Positions 8,628 through 16,019 of a stretch of 64,000 nucleotides of DNA are shown here, piece by piece. Positions within the stretch are counted from its first letter, which is position 1; every line of letters begins with the position of its first letter. The position numbers were made by a program, and so were the translations under genes. Source of the stretch: Asaia bogorensis (GTDB lineage Bacteria; Pseudomonadota; Alphaproteobacteria; Reyranellales; Reyranellaceae); NCBI GenBank assembly GCA_945889625.1, contig CAMDCE010000020.1:1-64000 (forward strand), read 5' to 3'. Below the pieces are notes generated by a model. It worked only from the letters and a program-made list of their open reading frames with translations, searched no databases and was not told the DNA's origin.

Positions 8628-9415
8628 GAACTTCCCCACGCAAGAACGGCAGATCTTCTGGAAATGTTGAGACGGAACCCGGCGGTTTCGCGCGTCGCCT
8701 GTGCGGCAAGATGGGATGCCATCTGTCCGCGGCGATCGTCGGACGCGGGCCAGGCCAGACGGTCGGACAGGTACTCGGCGAGCTCCGCGAGATCGTGCAC
8801 GACGCCCGTGAAGGTCCAGTCTACGAAGCCGATCTCGTGCGGCCGTGCGGCGGGCGGCAGCCTGCGCAGCACGATATCGATGCCGGGTGTTTCGTCCTCA
8901 CCATGCCACGCCGTCGGCAGGCAGCCGGCGAAGCACAGGCCGCGCGGTCCGGCATGGGCCGGCACGATCCAGACCACTGCACGCCGCGCCCAGCTCCGGC
9001 AGCGGGCAAGGAAAAGCTCGGGCTGATCGAAGAAGGCCGGCATGGTCGCGGCCAGGACCGTGTCATGGCCGCCCGGTTCGACCATCGCCGCCTGCCAGTC
9101 CGACGGCACGACCACCGGCGGATGCTGCAGGCGGGCAAGCCGCGCCCGCATGGTTGGCGAGGGCTCAATGGCCGTCCATGGGCGGTCTTGGCCGGCCAAC
9201 GCGGCGCCGAGCTGGCCGGCGCCGGCACCGACATCGAGAAGCTCGCCGATCGCGGGCACGCACCGGCGAACCAGCGGCGCCACGCACGCGACATAGTCGG
9301 ACGTGTCGATGGCCGCCGCATAAAGCTCGAGCGGATCGATACTGTCGCGTCGCCGACCGGCAGGCAGAGAAGAAGGAACAGGCAAAAGAGACTCGCGGCG
9401 AACGTCGACCGTCAC
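8624..9415 (-). CDS. Class I SAM-dependent methyltransferase, first gene of the B12 operon
   Basis: 263 residues from a GTG at 9415; no upstream ATG exists, and the exact start is uncertain. The SAM-binding motif I is LLDVGAGAGQLG near residue 59, an acidic WTAIEPSP follows as motif II, then HDTVLAATMPAFFDQP as motif IV. The C-terminal half is typical of the Methyltransf_11/23 group. Substrate unknown. It lies about 100 bases downstream of the cobalamin riboswitch and is translationally coupled to btuB, so its product is made only when B12 is scarce. Possible roles are corrinoid modification or a B12-independent methylation, both inference. Confidence 0.75.
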   Translation of the reverse strand: MTVDVRRESLLPVPSSLPAGRRRDSIDPLELYAAAIDTSDYVACVAPLVRRCVPAIGELLDVGAGAGQLGAALAGQDRPWTAIEPSPTMRARLARLQHPPVVVPSDWQAAMVEPGGHDTVLAATMPAFFDQPELFLARCRSWARRAVVWIVPAHAGPRGLCFAGCLPTAWHGEDETPGIDIVLRRLPPAARPHEIGFVDWTFTGVVHDLAELAEYLSDRLAWPASDDRRGQMASHLAAQATRETAGFRLNISRRSAVLAWGSS

Positions 9416-9520
9416 CGCGAACCGTAGCCACCCCGCGCCGGACCGAAGATCGCGGCCAACGACAGGCTGGAGTCTACATCAGGACACCCCGCCCAATGCG
9501 TTCGCGCGTGACCGCGGCTA

Positions 9521-9705
9521 GTGGCAGGTCTCCTGGCTTACGGGTCTTTGCCTTTGACCGCCTTCCCAGGAACTTGTCAGTTCCCAGTGGCACTCTCGGT
9601 CGCAGGCTCGCCGCTCACAGTTGCGGGGGCAGCCGCGGAGTAATGCACCGAAGCACACTCACCGCGTTCCCTTTTGATCCCTTGCGGGAACCACTGACGT
9701 CATGC
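9521..9705 (-). promoter_or_regulatory. Cobalamin riboswitch
   Basis: On the minus strand the 3' end carries the B12 box AAGCCAGGAGACCTGCC (9539-9523). Upstream in the RNA are CTGGGAAGG, TGCCACTG, and the core GCCCCCGCAACTGTGAGCGG, preceded by a peripheral stem GGTTCCCGCAAGGGATC. Order and spacing are those of the adenosylcobalamin aptamer. It lies in the leader of the methyltransferase-btuBFCD operon and should switch the operon off when the coenzyme is bound. Confidence 0.94.
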
Positions 9706-9780
9706 TGGCAGCCGCGCTGAAAAGCGTCAAGGGTCAACGCGGCGACCGGATCTGCTTCAACAGACTCGCCTCATCCTTAG

Positions 9781-10440
9781 AGGCTGGCCGGAAATGAGTT
9801 GAGTTATTTCAGTCACTTGTGATTCGGTCGTGGTTGCGAAGCAACGACGGCGAAATACATGGCTTGGACTGAAACCACTCGGGCCCAGTATCGGCGCGAG
9901 GGGCTGATGCTCGAAGCCCTTCTGCCGCCGCCGCGGCGGCTGGGACGGCCCCGCACCAGGGATCTGCGCACGATCGTCAATGCCATCCTCCATATTCTGG
10001 CCACCGACTGCCAGTGGCGCGAGCCGCCACGGGACTTCCCGCCGCCCTCGACAGTGCGGGGTTATTTCTACTGCTGGTGCGACGACGGCACCTGGCATTG
10101 GATCAATGCTCGGCTGGTGGCGTGCGCCCACTGGGCGCTGGGGCGCAACATCGCTCCCTCGGCCGGCATCATCGACAGCCAGAGTGCTTCGACCACGGAA
10201 AGTGGCGGCCCGCGTGGGATCGATGCCGGCAAGCGCATCAAGGGCCGCAAACGCCATATCGTCACCGATACCCAAGGCTTCCTGCTCGTCGGCCAGGTTC
10301 ATCAGGCCAACATCGAGGACCCTCACGGCGCCGTGCCGCTGCTGCACACCTTGCCCCGAAGCTTTCCCAAGCTGCGCCACATCTTCGCCGACCGCATCTA
10401 CTGCGGCCCGCAGTTGCGTGCCGCCGTCGACGATTGCGGC
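9781..10440 (+). mobile_element. 5' remnant of an IS5-family (IS427-type) element: left end plus transposase N-terminus
   Basis: The left end starts at 9781 with GAGGCTGGCCGGAAATGAGT. The transposase frame opens at 9859 (MAWTETTRAQYRREGL) and shows LLPPPRRLGRPRT, CQWRE-PRDFPP-STVRGYFY, the first DDE aspartate in IIDSQSASTTESGGPRG, KIKGRKRHIVTDT and the second aspartate in HIFADRIYCGPQLR. After AAVDDCGP (about 10440) similarity ends and the frame runs into antisense NTF2-like sequence. About a dozen residues usually present after YRREGL are missing, and the third catalytic residue is absent, so it is inactive. The right end of this copy was not found. Confidence 0.84.
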
Positions 10441-10449
10441 CCTTGCACC

Positions 10450-10790
10450 AGTGAGGATGCGGCCATCCTTGCCCAGCACCATGAAGTCGAAGCCGATCGA
10501 GATCACCTCGCCGCCTGCCGCCGGCAGCATTTCCCAACGCAGTTTGATCGTGTCGTGATGGCCATCGATGCCGTCACGCAGGCGAAAGACGCAGCCCTTC
10601 TCCTTCACCCATTTTTCATAGCCAGCGGTCACGCGCGCTTCGATGCCGGCATGGCCGATCGCTTCGAGGGTGCGCGCCAGGTGACGGGCCTCGGGTTGCC
10701 AGAGAGCGCGGATGATGGCACGGCGCTCTCGGCATCCGGCTCGTTCCACACGGAGATGTATTGTTCGACGAAGGCCTTGATGTCGGTCAT
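10450..10790 (-). pseudogene. NTF2/SnoaL-like protein gene, frameshifted and cut by an IS remnant
   Basis: From ATG 10790 the chain reads MTDIKAFVEQYISVWNEPDAE. Then, near 10725-10730, one base is missing relative to the natural frame. The reading frame shifts and continues as RRAIIRALWQPEARHLARTL, RVTAGYEKWVKEKGCVFRLR, HDTIKLRWEMLPAAGGEVIS and GFDFMVLGKDGRI. The chain is then cut at about 10450 by the IS5 remnant. The pattern (WNEPD--RR--I--LW---A-, GHAGI---V, F-L-DGIDGHHD---LRWEM-P) is that of a SnoaL-like NTF2-fold protein of about 125 residues. It can no longer make a full product. Confidence 0.78.
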
Positions 10791-10854
10791 GCCCCTACTT
10801 GAGGTGGCAGGCCCTCGAAGGCGATAACCTGGGTGGTAATCAACGGGAGCAACG

Positions 10855-11514
10855 ATGAAAAGCTGGCCAAAAATCGATGGCGCCCTGGCCGACTATGTCG
10901 ACACCAATTGGCTGCGCGAGAGCCCTCTCAAGCGCCGCTTGCGCGAGGAAACCGGGAAGATGCGGCAGGCCGGCATGCAGATCTCGGCCCATCAGGGCCA
11001 GCAGATGGCGTTGCTTGCCCGCACCATCGGCGCCAAGCGCGCGGTCGAAGTCGGCACCTTCACCGGCTACTCGGCACTCTGCGTCGCCGAGGCCTTGGGC
11101 CCCGACGGCAAGCTCTGGTGCTGCGATGTCAGCGAGGAATGGACCGGGATCGCCCGCCGTTACTGGAAGGAGGCTGGTCTCGACAAGCGCATCGAGCTCA
11201 CCATCGCGCCTGCACTCAAGACGCTCGACTGGCTGCTGGCGCAGGGCCTCACCGGCCGGCTCGACATGGCTTTCATCGACGCCAACAAGAACGACTACGA
11301 TGCCTACTACGAGCGCTGCCTGAAGCTGATCCGACGCGGCGGCCTGATCCTGATGGACAACGTGCTGTGGGGCGGCTCGGTCGCGAACCTGGCCGACACC
11401 GACGTCGACACGCAGGCGATCCGCGCGCTCAACGCCAAGCTCAAGGCGGACCAACGCGTCGACCTCACCCTGTTCGCCGTCGGCGACGGCATGACCTGCG
11501 CGCTGAAACGCTGA
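10855..11514 (+). CDS. O-methyltransferase (caffeoyl-CoA/catechol OMT-like, COG4122)
   Basis: 219 residues, RBS GGGAGC before ATG. SAM motif VEVGTFTGYSAL near residue 62, an acidic CDVSEEW as motif II, MAFIDANKND-YDAYYE carrying the metal-binding Asp, and GGLILMDNVLWGG near 162 with the second metal ligand pair. This is the divalent-metal-dependent O-methyltransferase family of about 220 residues acting on catechol-type hydroxyls. The physiological substrate cannot be read from context. Monocistronic; followed by a paired palindrome that may end transcription. Confidence 0.88.
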   Translation: MKSWPKIDGALADYVDTNWLRESPLKRRLREETGKMRQAGMQISAHQGQQMALLARTIGAKRAVEVGTFTGYSALCVAEALGPDGKLWCCDVSEEWTGIARRYWKEAGLDKRIELTIAPALKTLDWLLAQGLTGRLDMAFIDANKNDYDAYYERCLKLIRRGGLILMDNVLWGGSVANLADTDVDTQAIRALNAKLKADQRVDLTLFAVGDGMTCALKR

Positions 11515-11524
11515 CGTCAGGGCG

Positions 11525-11654
11525 GTTTGCGATCGGATGGAACCGCGTGCGGTTCCATCCGATCGCAAACGCGCGCAGCAGGTATAGTGTCACAGGGCAC
11601 ATTCCGTCCGGCTGATCGTGGCGCGTTTACGCGCCTCACCCGGACGGAATGTGC
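11525..11654. repeat. Two-hairpin palindromic repeat, copy 1
   Basis: Hairpin A at 11525-11570 has 22-bp perfect arms around a 2-base loop (core GGATGGAACCGC/GCGGTTCCATCC). Hairpin B at 11597-11654 has arms GCACATTCCGTCCGG/CCGGACGGAATGTGC and an inner hairpin GGCGCG-TTTA-CGCGCC (11620-11635). Related pairs lie at 12806-12936 (inverted) and 37661-37787. It sits between two convergent genes and could act as a bidirectional terminator. Confidence 0.88.
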
Positions 11655-11655
11655 T

Positions 11656-12162
11656 CTAGGCGTTACCGAAGATCGCGTGCTTGACCTTGTCGCCCGCCTT
11701 GATGCCGAGCAGACGGGCGCTGCCGCCGTTGATCTCCAGAACTCCCCGCACCGGAAACTCGCTCGGGATGGTGTCGGTGGAGAGCGGTGTGGCGTTGGCG
11801 TGGATGTGACGGATGGTGCCGTCGGCCGCGATGAAGATCATGTCGAGCGGGATCAGGGTGTTCTTCATCCAGAAGCTGACGGGCGCTTCCTGGTGGAAAT
11901 CGAACAGCATGCCCTCGTAGGGCTCGAGCTTCTTGCGGAACATCAGGCCGTGCGAGCGCTCGGCCTCGTTAAGCGCCAAATCGACATCGAATTTGATCGC
12001 GCGCGCCGCGGTCTCGATCACCAGCGTAGAGCGCTTGAAGGTGATCTCGGCGCTCTGGCTACTGGCGACGCTCGCGGCCAGCACCAGGGGAGCACCGAGC
12101 ATGAGACGACGGCTGAGCCGTCGCGGGCGGCCGAACCGCCGTGAATTGAGAATGGACGCCAT
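11656..12162 (-). CDS. DUF192 family exported protein
   Basis: 168 residues. Arg-rich N-terminus (RRFGRPRRLSRRLMLGAPLVLAAS) then a hydrophobic signal segment ending near SSQSAE, possibly Tat-type. The DUF192 domain follows from about residue 45: ALNEAERSHGLMFRK, EGMLFDF, FWMKNTLIPLDMIFI, G-IRHIHANA and VLEINGGSARLLGIKAGD at the end. Function is unknown; the fold is a small beta-barrel found widely in proteobacteria. Often encoded next to a cold-shock gene, as here. Confidence 0.9.
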   Translation of the reverse strand: MASILNSRRFGRPRRLSRRLMLGAPLVLAASVASSQSAEITFKRSTLVIETAARAIKFDVDLALNEAERSHGLMFRKKLEPYEGMLFDFHQEAPVSFWMKNTLIPLDMIFIAADGTIRHIHANATPLSTDTIPSEFPVRGVLEINGGSARLLGIKAGDKVKHAIFGNA

Positions 12163-12196
12163 GGGGCGCTTAAGTGCCCGGCAACGGCTGCAGAGG

Positions 12197-12715
12197 TCAA
12201 GCCGTTCTGATCTCGACGACCTGCAGGCCCTTCTGGCCCTCGGCGATGCGGACCATCACCTTCTGGCCCGGCGCCAACGACTCCATGCCGTGCCGGCGCA
12301 GCACGGCGGCATGCACGAAGATGTCGCCGTCGGTCGCCTCGCGCGTGACGAAGCCATAGCCGCGCTCGTTGTTGTACCACTTGACCAGGGCGGTGATGTA
12401 TTCGCCCATGGCGATGCCGTCGGGAATGGGCGGCGGCTTGGGCGCAACCGCCACGGCAGTCGACGAATCAACGTCGATCACTTTCATGACCTGCCAGCCC
12501 TTGGGGCCGCGCACACCGGCGCAAACTACGGTCGCACCGGGCTTGAGATCCTCATGCCCGGATTGCCGAAGTGTAGTTACATGCAGGAACGCGTCGCTAT
12601 TGTCGCTTTCAAGGGCCAAGAACCCATAGCCCTTGACGGCGTTGAACCACTTTACCTTGCCACGCAGCTCAACCGATCCGCTATCCCCGCCTTGCTCTCC
12701 CTGGTGGGTCGTCAT
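12197..12715 (-). CDS. Tandem cold-shock domain protein
   Basis: 172 residues with two CSD folds. The first (about 16-85) has GKVKWFNAVKGYGFLA and DAFLHVTTLR; the second (about 107-170) has ALVKWYNNERGYGFVT and DIFVHAAVLRR. The RNP1 motifs KGYGF and RGYGF mark single-stranded nucleic acid binding. A Pro-rich linker (KPPPIPDG) joins them. Two-domain Csp proteins are characteristic of alphaproteobacteria and act as RNA chaperones. The first copy has departed from the usual FVH to FLH. DUF192 follows 34 bases downstream. Confidence 0.92.
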   Translation of the reverse strand: MTTHQGEQGGDSGSVELRGKVKWFNAVKGYGFLALESDNSDAFLHVTTLRQSGHEDLKPGATVVCAGVRGPKGWQVMKVIDVDSSTAVAVAPKPPPIPDGIAMGEYITALVKWYNNERGYGFVTREATDGDIFVHAAVLRRHGMESLAPGQKVMVRIAEGQKGLQVVEIRTA

Positions 12716-12805
12716 TATTCAACGATCCCTGTTGTTATGCGAAATCCTATCACCCCGGGGAGCGGGTGCAACAGCCCTTGTAGCCGGTGTGCAGCGCACG
12801 CTAGA

Positions 12806-12936
12806 GCATGGTCCATCCGGCTAAGGCGCGTAAACGCGCCGCGATCAGCCGGATGGACCATGCCCTGCCAATCATGATGGCCTGGCCAATGCGTTTCCGA
12901 CCGGATGGAACCGCGCGCGGTTCCATCCGGTCGGAA
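12806..12936. repeat. Two-hairpin palindromic repeat, copy 2 (inverted order)
   Basis: Hairpin B at 12806-12863 has arms GCATGGTCCATCCGG/CCGGATGGACCATGC and the inner hairpin GGCGCG-TAAA-CGCGCC. Hairpin A at 12895-12936 is a perfect 42-base palindrome (TTCCGACCGGATGGAACCGCG and its complement). Relative to copies 1 and 3 the unit is reversed. It lies between the divergent cold-shock gene and the SDR gene, so it is in a promoter region, not only at gene ends. Confidence 0.88.
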
Positions 12937-12981
12937 GCCGCTCTAGACGACAGTGCCAATGCAATTCGGAGGGCGCCGACG

Positions 12982-13860
12982 ATGTTCAGGGCCGATCTAT
13001 TCAAGGGAAAGCGCTTCCTTGTCACCGGCGGCGGTACCGGGCTCGGCCGGATCATGATGGAGAGGTTCGTCGAGCTGGGGGCGGACTGCGTGATCTGTGG
13101 CCGGCGCGGCAGCGTCCTGGAAGAAACCGCCAAGCAGGTCATGGGCAAGCACCCCGGCCGTCGGGTCGATACCTATGCGGTCGATATCCGGGTCGCCACG
13201 GCGGTTGAGGAGATGATTGGGCAGATCTGGGCGGCCGGGCCGCTCGACGGCCTGGTGAACAACGCCGCCGGCAACTTCATTTCCCAGACCAAGGACCTCA
13301 GCCCCCGCGCCTTCGACGCCATCGCCAATATCGTCCTGCACGGCACGTTCTACATGACCAACGCCTGCGGCAAGCGCTGGATTGCCGAGAAGCGCAAGGC
13401 GAGCGTGATCAGCATCCTCACCACCTGGGTGTGGACCGGCAGCCCGTTCGTGGTGCCGTCGGCCATGTCGAAGGCAGGCGTGGCGGTGATGACCCAGAGC
13501 CTCGCCGTCGAATGGGCTCGCCACGGTATCCGCCTCAACGCCATCGCGCCCGGCCCCTTCCCCACCGAAGGTGCCTGGGCGCGGCTCAACCCGCTGAAGG
13601 AAGGCGACGATGACCGCTACAAGAGCCGCAATCCGATGGGCCGGGTTGGCCGGCCGCACGAGCTCGCCAACATGGCGGCGTTCCTGATGAGCGAGGAAGT
13701 CGAGTACATCAACGGCGAAGTGATCGCCATCGATGGCGGCATGGGCATCATGGGCAACGGCACCTTTTCGAACATGATGGCTTACAGCGAGGACGACTGG
13801 CAGCGCATCCGCGAGCAGATCCAGTCGACCAACGCCGCCGACCGGGCCAAGCGCAGCTAG
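12982..13860 (+). CDS. SDR family oxidoreductase, 2,4-dienoyl-CoA reductase-like
   Basis: 292 residues from ATG 12982, with GGAGG ten bases upstream. NADP-binding TGGGTGLG at 15-22, NNAAGNF near 89, and GPFPTEGAW and DGGMGIMG as in DECR/peroxisomal trans-2-enoyl reductases. The usual SDR catalytic Tyr of YxxxK is replaced: the segment is VVPSAMSKAGV, keeping the Lys but with Ser-Ala-Met-Ser, as known in the dienoyl-CoA reductase branch. It would reduce unsaturated acyl-CoA intermediates in beta-oxidation. A frame extending upstream to 12808 runs through the palindromic repeat and is not credible. Monocistronic. Confidence 0.86.
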   Translation: MFRADLFKGKRFLVTGGGTGLGRIMMERFVELGADCVICGRRGSVLEETAKQVMGKHPGRRVDTYAVDIRVATAVEEMIGQIWAAGPLDGLVNNAAGNFISQTKDLSPRAFDAIANIVLHGTFYMTNACGKRWIAEKRKASVISILTTWVWTGSPFVVPSAMSKAGVAVMTQSLAVEWARHGIRLNAIAPGPFPTEGAWARLNPLKEGDDDRYKSRNPMGRVGRPHELANMAAFLMSEEVEYINGEVIAIDGGMGIMGNGTFSNMMAYSEDDWQRIREQIQSTNAADRAKRS

Positions 13861-13900
13861 CGCGTTGGAGCGTATTCCGTTCGATTGGACGCAGGCTCTT

Positions 13901-14042
13901 TGCTGGGGGCGCGCCACTCCAGTGGCGCGATCATCATCTTTTGGACCACGGGCTTCCAGCCCGCTCATGAGCATGAGCACGCAGGATGCGCGCGGTCCGA
14001 ATGAGCATGAAAGACGCGCCACTGGAGTGCGCGCCCCCAGCC
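13901..14042. repeat. Long imperfect inverted repeat between convergent genes
   Basis: Arms GCTGGGGGCGCGCCACTCC plus AGTGGCGCG (13902-13929) and their complement (14015-14041) differ by a single extra C. The roughly 85-base middle contains smaller palindromes (GGGCTTCCAGCCC, GCTCATGAGC) and GGACC...GGTCC. Sequence outside the arms (13861-13890 against 14050-14083) is also partly complementary. No open frame. Likely a folded transcript end or a miniature mobile element, distinct from the two-hairpin family. Confidence 0.75.
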
Positions 14043-14073
14043 AAGACATGAGTCCATCGATTCGCAACGAGCT

Positions 14074-15195
14074 CTAACGCGCGAACGCTGCGTCCAGCGT
14101 TCGATGGAAATGAACGATCGCGCTCTCGAACTTGCCGAAAGTAAAGACGTCGTTGGCGCCGCTCGCCAGGCCGCGCTGGATGGCCTGCACTACTGCGCGA
14201 TCCTCGGCCGCACCGGTGGTGCCGACAAACTCGGCGTCGCGCCTGGCCTCGGCCAGCGCCTCGGGATCGTCGCCGCCGCCGTTGGTCAGCGTGTAGGTGA
14301 TCTGCCGTGTGCGGTCGATCGAGAGCGGTTCCAGGATCACCACGTTGGTGTGACGCGACAGCACGGTGATCAGCACGTTGGGAAACAGGTGATAGACATA
14401 GGTCAGCAGGCCTTCGACCCGGCGCTCCGGCGGCGGCACCTTCGCCAGCTTCTTGATGCGCTGGAACGGATAGGTGACACGGCTGTGGCGGCCGAACAGG
14501 TCGATGACGTTGAGATTATCGAAGCCATGGGGAAGAAAGCTTTCCGGATGGGTCGACTTGATGTGGTAGCCCTCGATGAAGCTCTCGAGCAGGATCTTCC
14601 AGTTGACCTCGAACTCGCGCTCGGCCGAGGCGAACAGCCGCTGATCCGGCACGATCAGCTTGGCCAGGCCATCGAGCGAATCGTCGCCCAGGGCCGGCTC
14701 GTTCTGCGTCACGAACACCAGGCCGAAGCGCTCGCTTGCCGTTACCGGAGCCAGCGGGTGGCTGTCCTTGTCGAAGCCGGGAAAGCCTGCTTCGTGCGGG
14801 ATGTGCCGCAACTGGCCTTCGAGATTGTAGGTCCAGCCATGATAGCGACAGACGAAGGCCCTAGTGCAGCCCGAGCCGCTCGCTACCTGCATGCCACGAT
14901 GCCGGCAGGCATTGCGAAAAGCCCGCACCTTGCGGTCGGCGCCGCGCACCACGACGATCGGCGTGCCCGCCGCCTCGCGCGCGACATACGATCCGGGCTC
15001 AGGAAGCGCTGCCGAGGGACAGAATGGCGTCGGCGATTTTCTCAGGACCTGTTGCATCTCTGCAACAAGGCGCTCGGGCGATCGGTAGTTGGCGACAGGC
15101 TCCCACCAGACCTCCTGCCCGACGTCGGTCGTGCCATGGGCAATGTGGTCGAGAATGCGTTGAGCTACGGATTGATCGTCCATCGCCGTCGTCAT
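14074..15195 (-). CDS. Rieske non-haem iron oxygenase, alpha subunit
   Basis: 373 residues from ATG 15195 (GAGGAGCG upstream). Rieske [2Fe-2S] ligands Cys97-x-His99 (CRHRG) and Cys116-x2-His119 (CRYHGWTYNL). The catalytic mononuclear iron site is in FIEGYHIKSTHPESF with His211 and His216. It resembles the aromatic-ring/quaternary-amine oxygenase group (choline, carnitine or stachydrine-type monooxygenases included). No reductase or ferredoxin gene is adjacent, so electrons must come from a partner elsewhere. Substrate unknown. Confidence 0.9.
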   Translation of the reverse strand: MTTAMDDQSVAQRILDHIAHGTTDVGQEVWWEPVANYRSPERLVAEMQQVLRKSPTPFCPSAALPEPGSYVAREAAGTPIVVVRGADRKVRAFRNACRHRGMQVASGSGCTRAFVCRYHGWTYNLEGQLRHIPHEAGFPGFDKDSHPLAPVTASERFGLVFVTQNEPALGDDSLDGLAKLIVPDQRLFASAEREFEVNWKILLESFIEGYHIKSTHPESFLPHGFDNLNVIDLFGRHSRVTYPFQRIKKLAKVPPPERRVEGLLTYVYHLFPNVLITVLSRHTNVVILEPLSIDRTRQITYTLTNGGGDDPEALAEARRDAEFVGTTGAAEDRAVVQAIQRGLASGANDVFTFGKFESAIVHFHRTLDAAFAR

Positions 15196-15295
15196 TTTTC
15201 GCTCCTCGGGGTCCCGCTTAGTACGCGCAACCACCATTGATACGAATTGATCGTGTGCCGTTCCAGGACCTTGTGCTCTATAGTCCAGTGCGAGC

Positions 15296-15988
15296 GTGAG
15301 TAAAGGTGGCGTGGCCGCGCCTCAATTGGGCCAAAGTGTTGTGGTTCCTGTCGTTTCCCCTTTATTCAGCCTAGGTTTCGGTCGAGCCCCTGTCGTGCGA
15401 TCCAGCGTCAATTCGATCCCACAAACAGCACGGCGCACTGTGCGCCGCCGCATCGTGCGTCTTGGCGTCCTGACGGCGTCGTTGCTTGTGGGCTTCACCA
15501 TCGGCGCCGCCGCGCAGACGGTTGAAGTCCGCCAGTGGCAAGGCCTCACCGCCGTAACGCGCCAGCCCGAACAAGTCATCGCCGGAACGATGGCCGAGTG
15601 GCGCAGCCTGTGGAGTCGGGTCGGAGTCGCTGCGCCCGACCTGTTCGAGCCGGGCCGTACCAACGCCGTCGGCATTTTCCTCGGCGCCCGCAGCGTGGCG
15701 GGTTACTCGGTCAATGTGCTGTCGGCGAGCCGCCGGCGCGACCGCATCACGGTGGTGTTCGAGGAACGTGCGCCGCCCGATCTCATGACGACACAACGCG
15801 TAGCGCCGCGGTCGATTGCGGGCTCGAGCGGGCCGGCGCCGGGCGCAGCCTTCGCCTCGCCCAATGCCGCCGCCAGCCTCGCGCCGATGCCGAGCCATCC
15901 AACCGGTGCGCCGACCTCGCCGTGGGCGATCGTGCTGATCAACCGTGCCGACCTGCCGGTCTCTGTCGAGCAGCGCCTGTTCCGCTGA
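15296..15988 (+). CDS. Exported protein with PrcB C-terminal-like domain
   Basis: 230 residues from a GTG; the true start may be a later GTG near 15439 just before the hydrophobic segment RLGVLTASLLVGFTIGAAAQ, which is the signal peptide or anchor. The mature part has EWRSLWSRVG, AVGIFLGARSVAGYSVNVL, DRITVVFEERAPP and a final PWAIVLINRADLPVSV. This matches the PrcB_C domain (PF14343), named for a treponemal protease partner. A Pro/Ala-rich loop interrupts it. Role unknown; a periplasmic protein-binding domain is the usual guess. Confidence 0.68.
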   Translation: MSKGGVAAPQLGQSVVVPVVSPLFSLGFGRAPVVRSSVNSIPQTARRTVRRRIVRLGVLTASLLVGFTIGAAAQTVEVRQWQGLTAVTRQPEQVIAGTMAEWRSLWSRVGVAAPDLFEPGRTNAVGIFLGARSVAGYSVNVLSASRRRDRITVVFEERAPPDLMTTQRVAPRSIAGSSGPAPGAAFASPNAAASLAPMPSHPTGAPTSPWAIVLINRADLPVSVEQRLFR

Positions 15989-16019
15989 GCGCACTCCGAT
16001 GCGCGCAAGCGGCGCATCC

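Noticed and set aside
9427-9520. A gene between the methyltransferase start and the riboswitch
   Set aside because: Only leader sequence; no frame with start and plausible composition.
10441-10827. C-terminal part of the 322-codon frame starting at 9859
   Set aside because: After about 10440 it is antisense to the NTF2-like gene; not transposase.
12808-12981. Upstream extension of the SDR protein
   Set aside because: Runs through repeat hairpins A and B; the Rossmann protein is complete from ATG 12982 with GGAGG.
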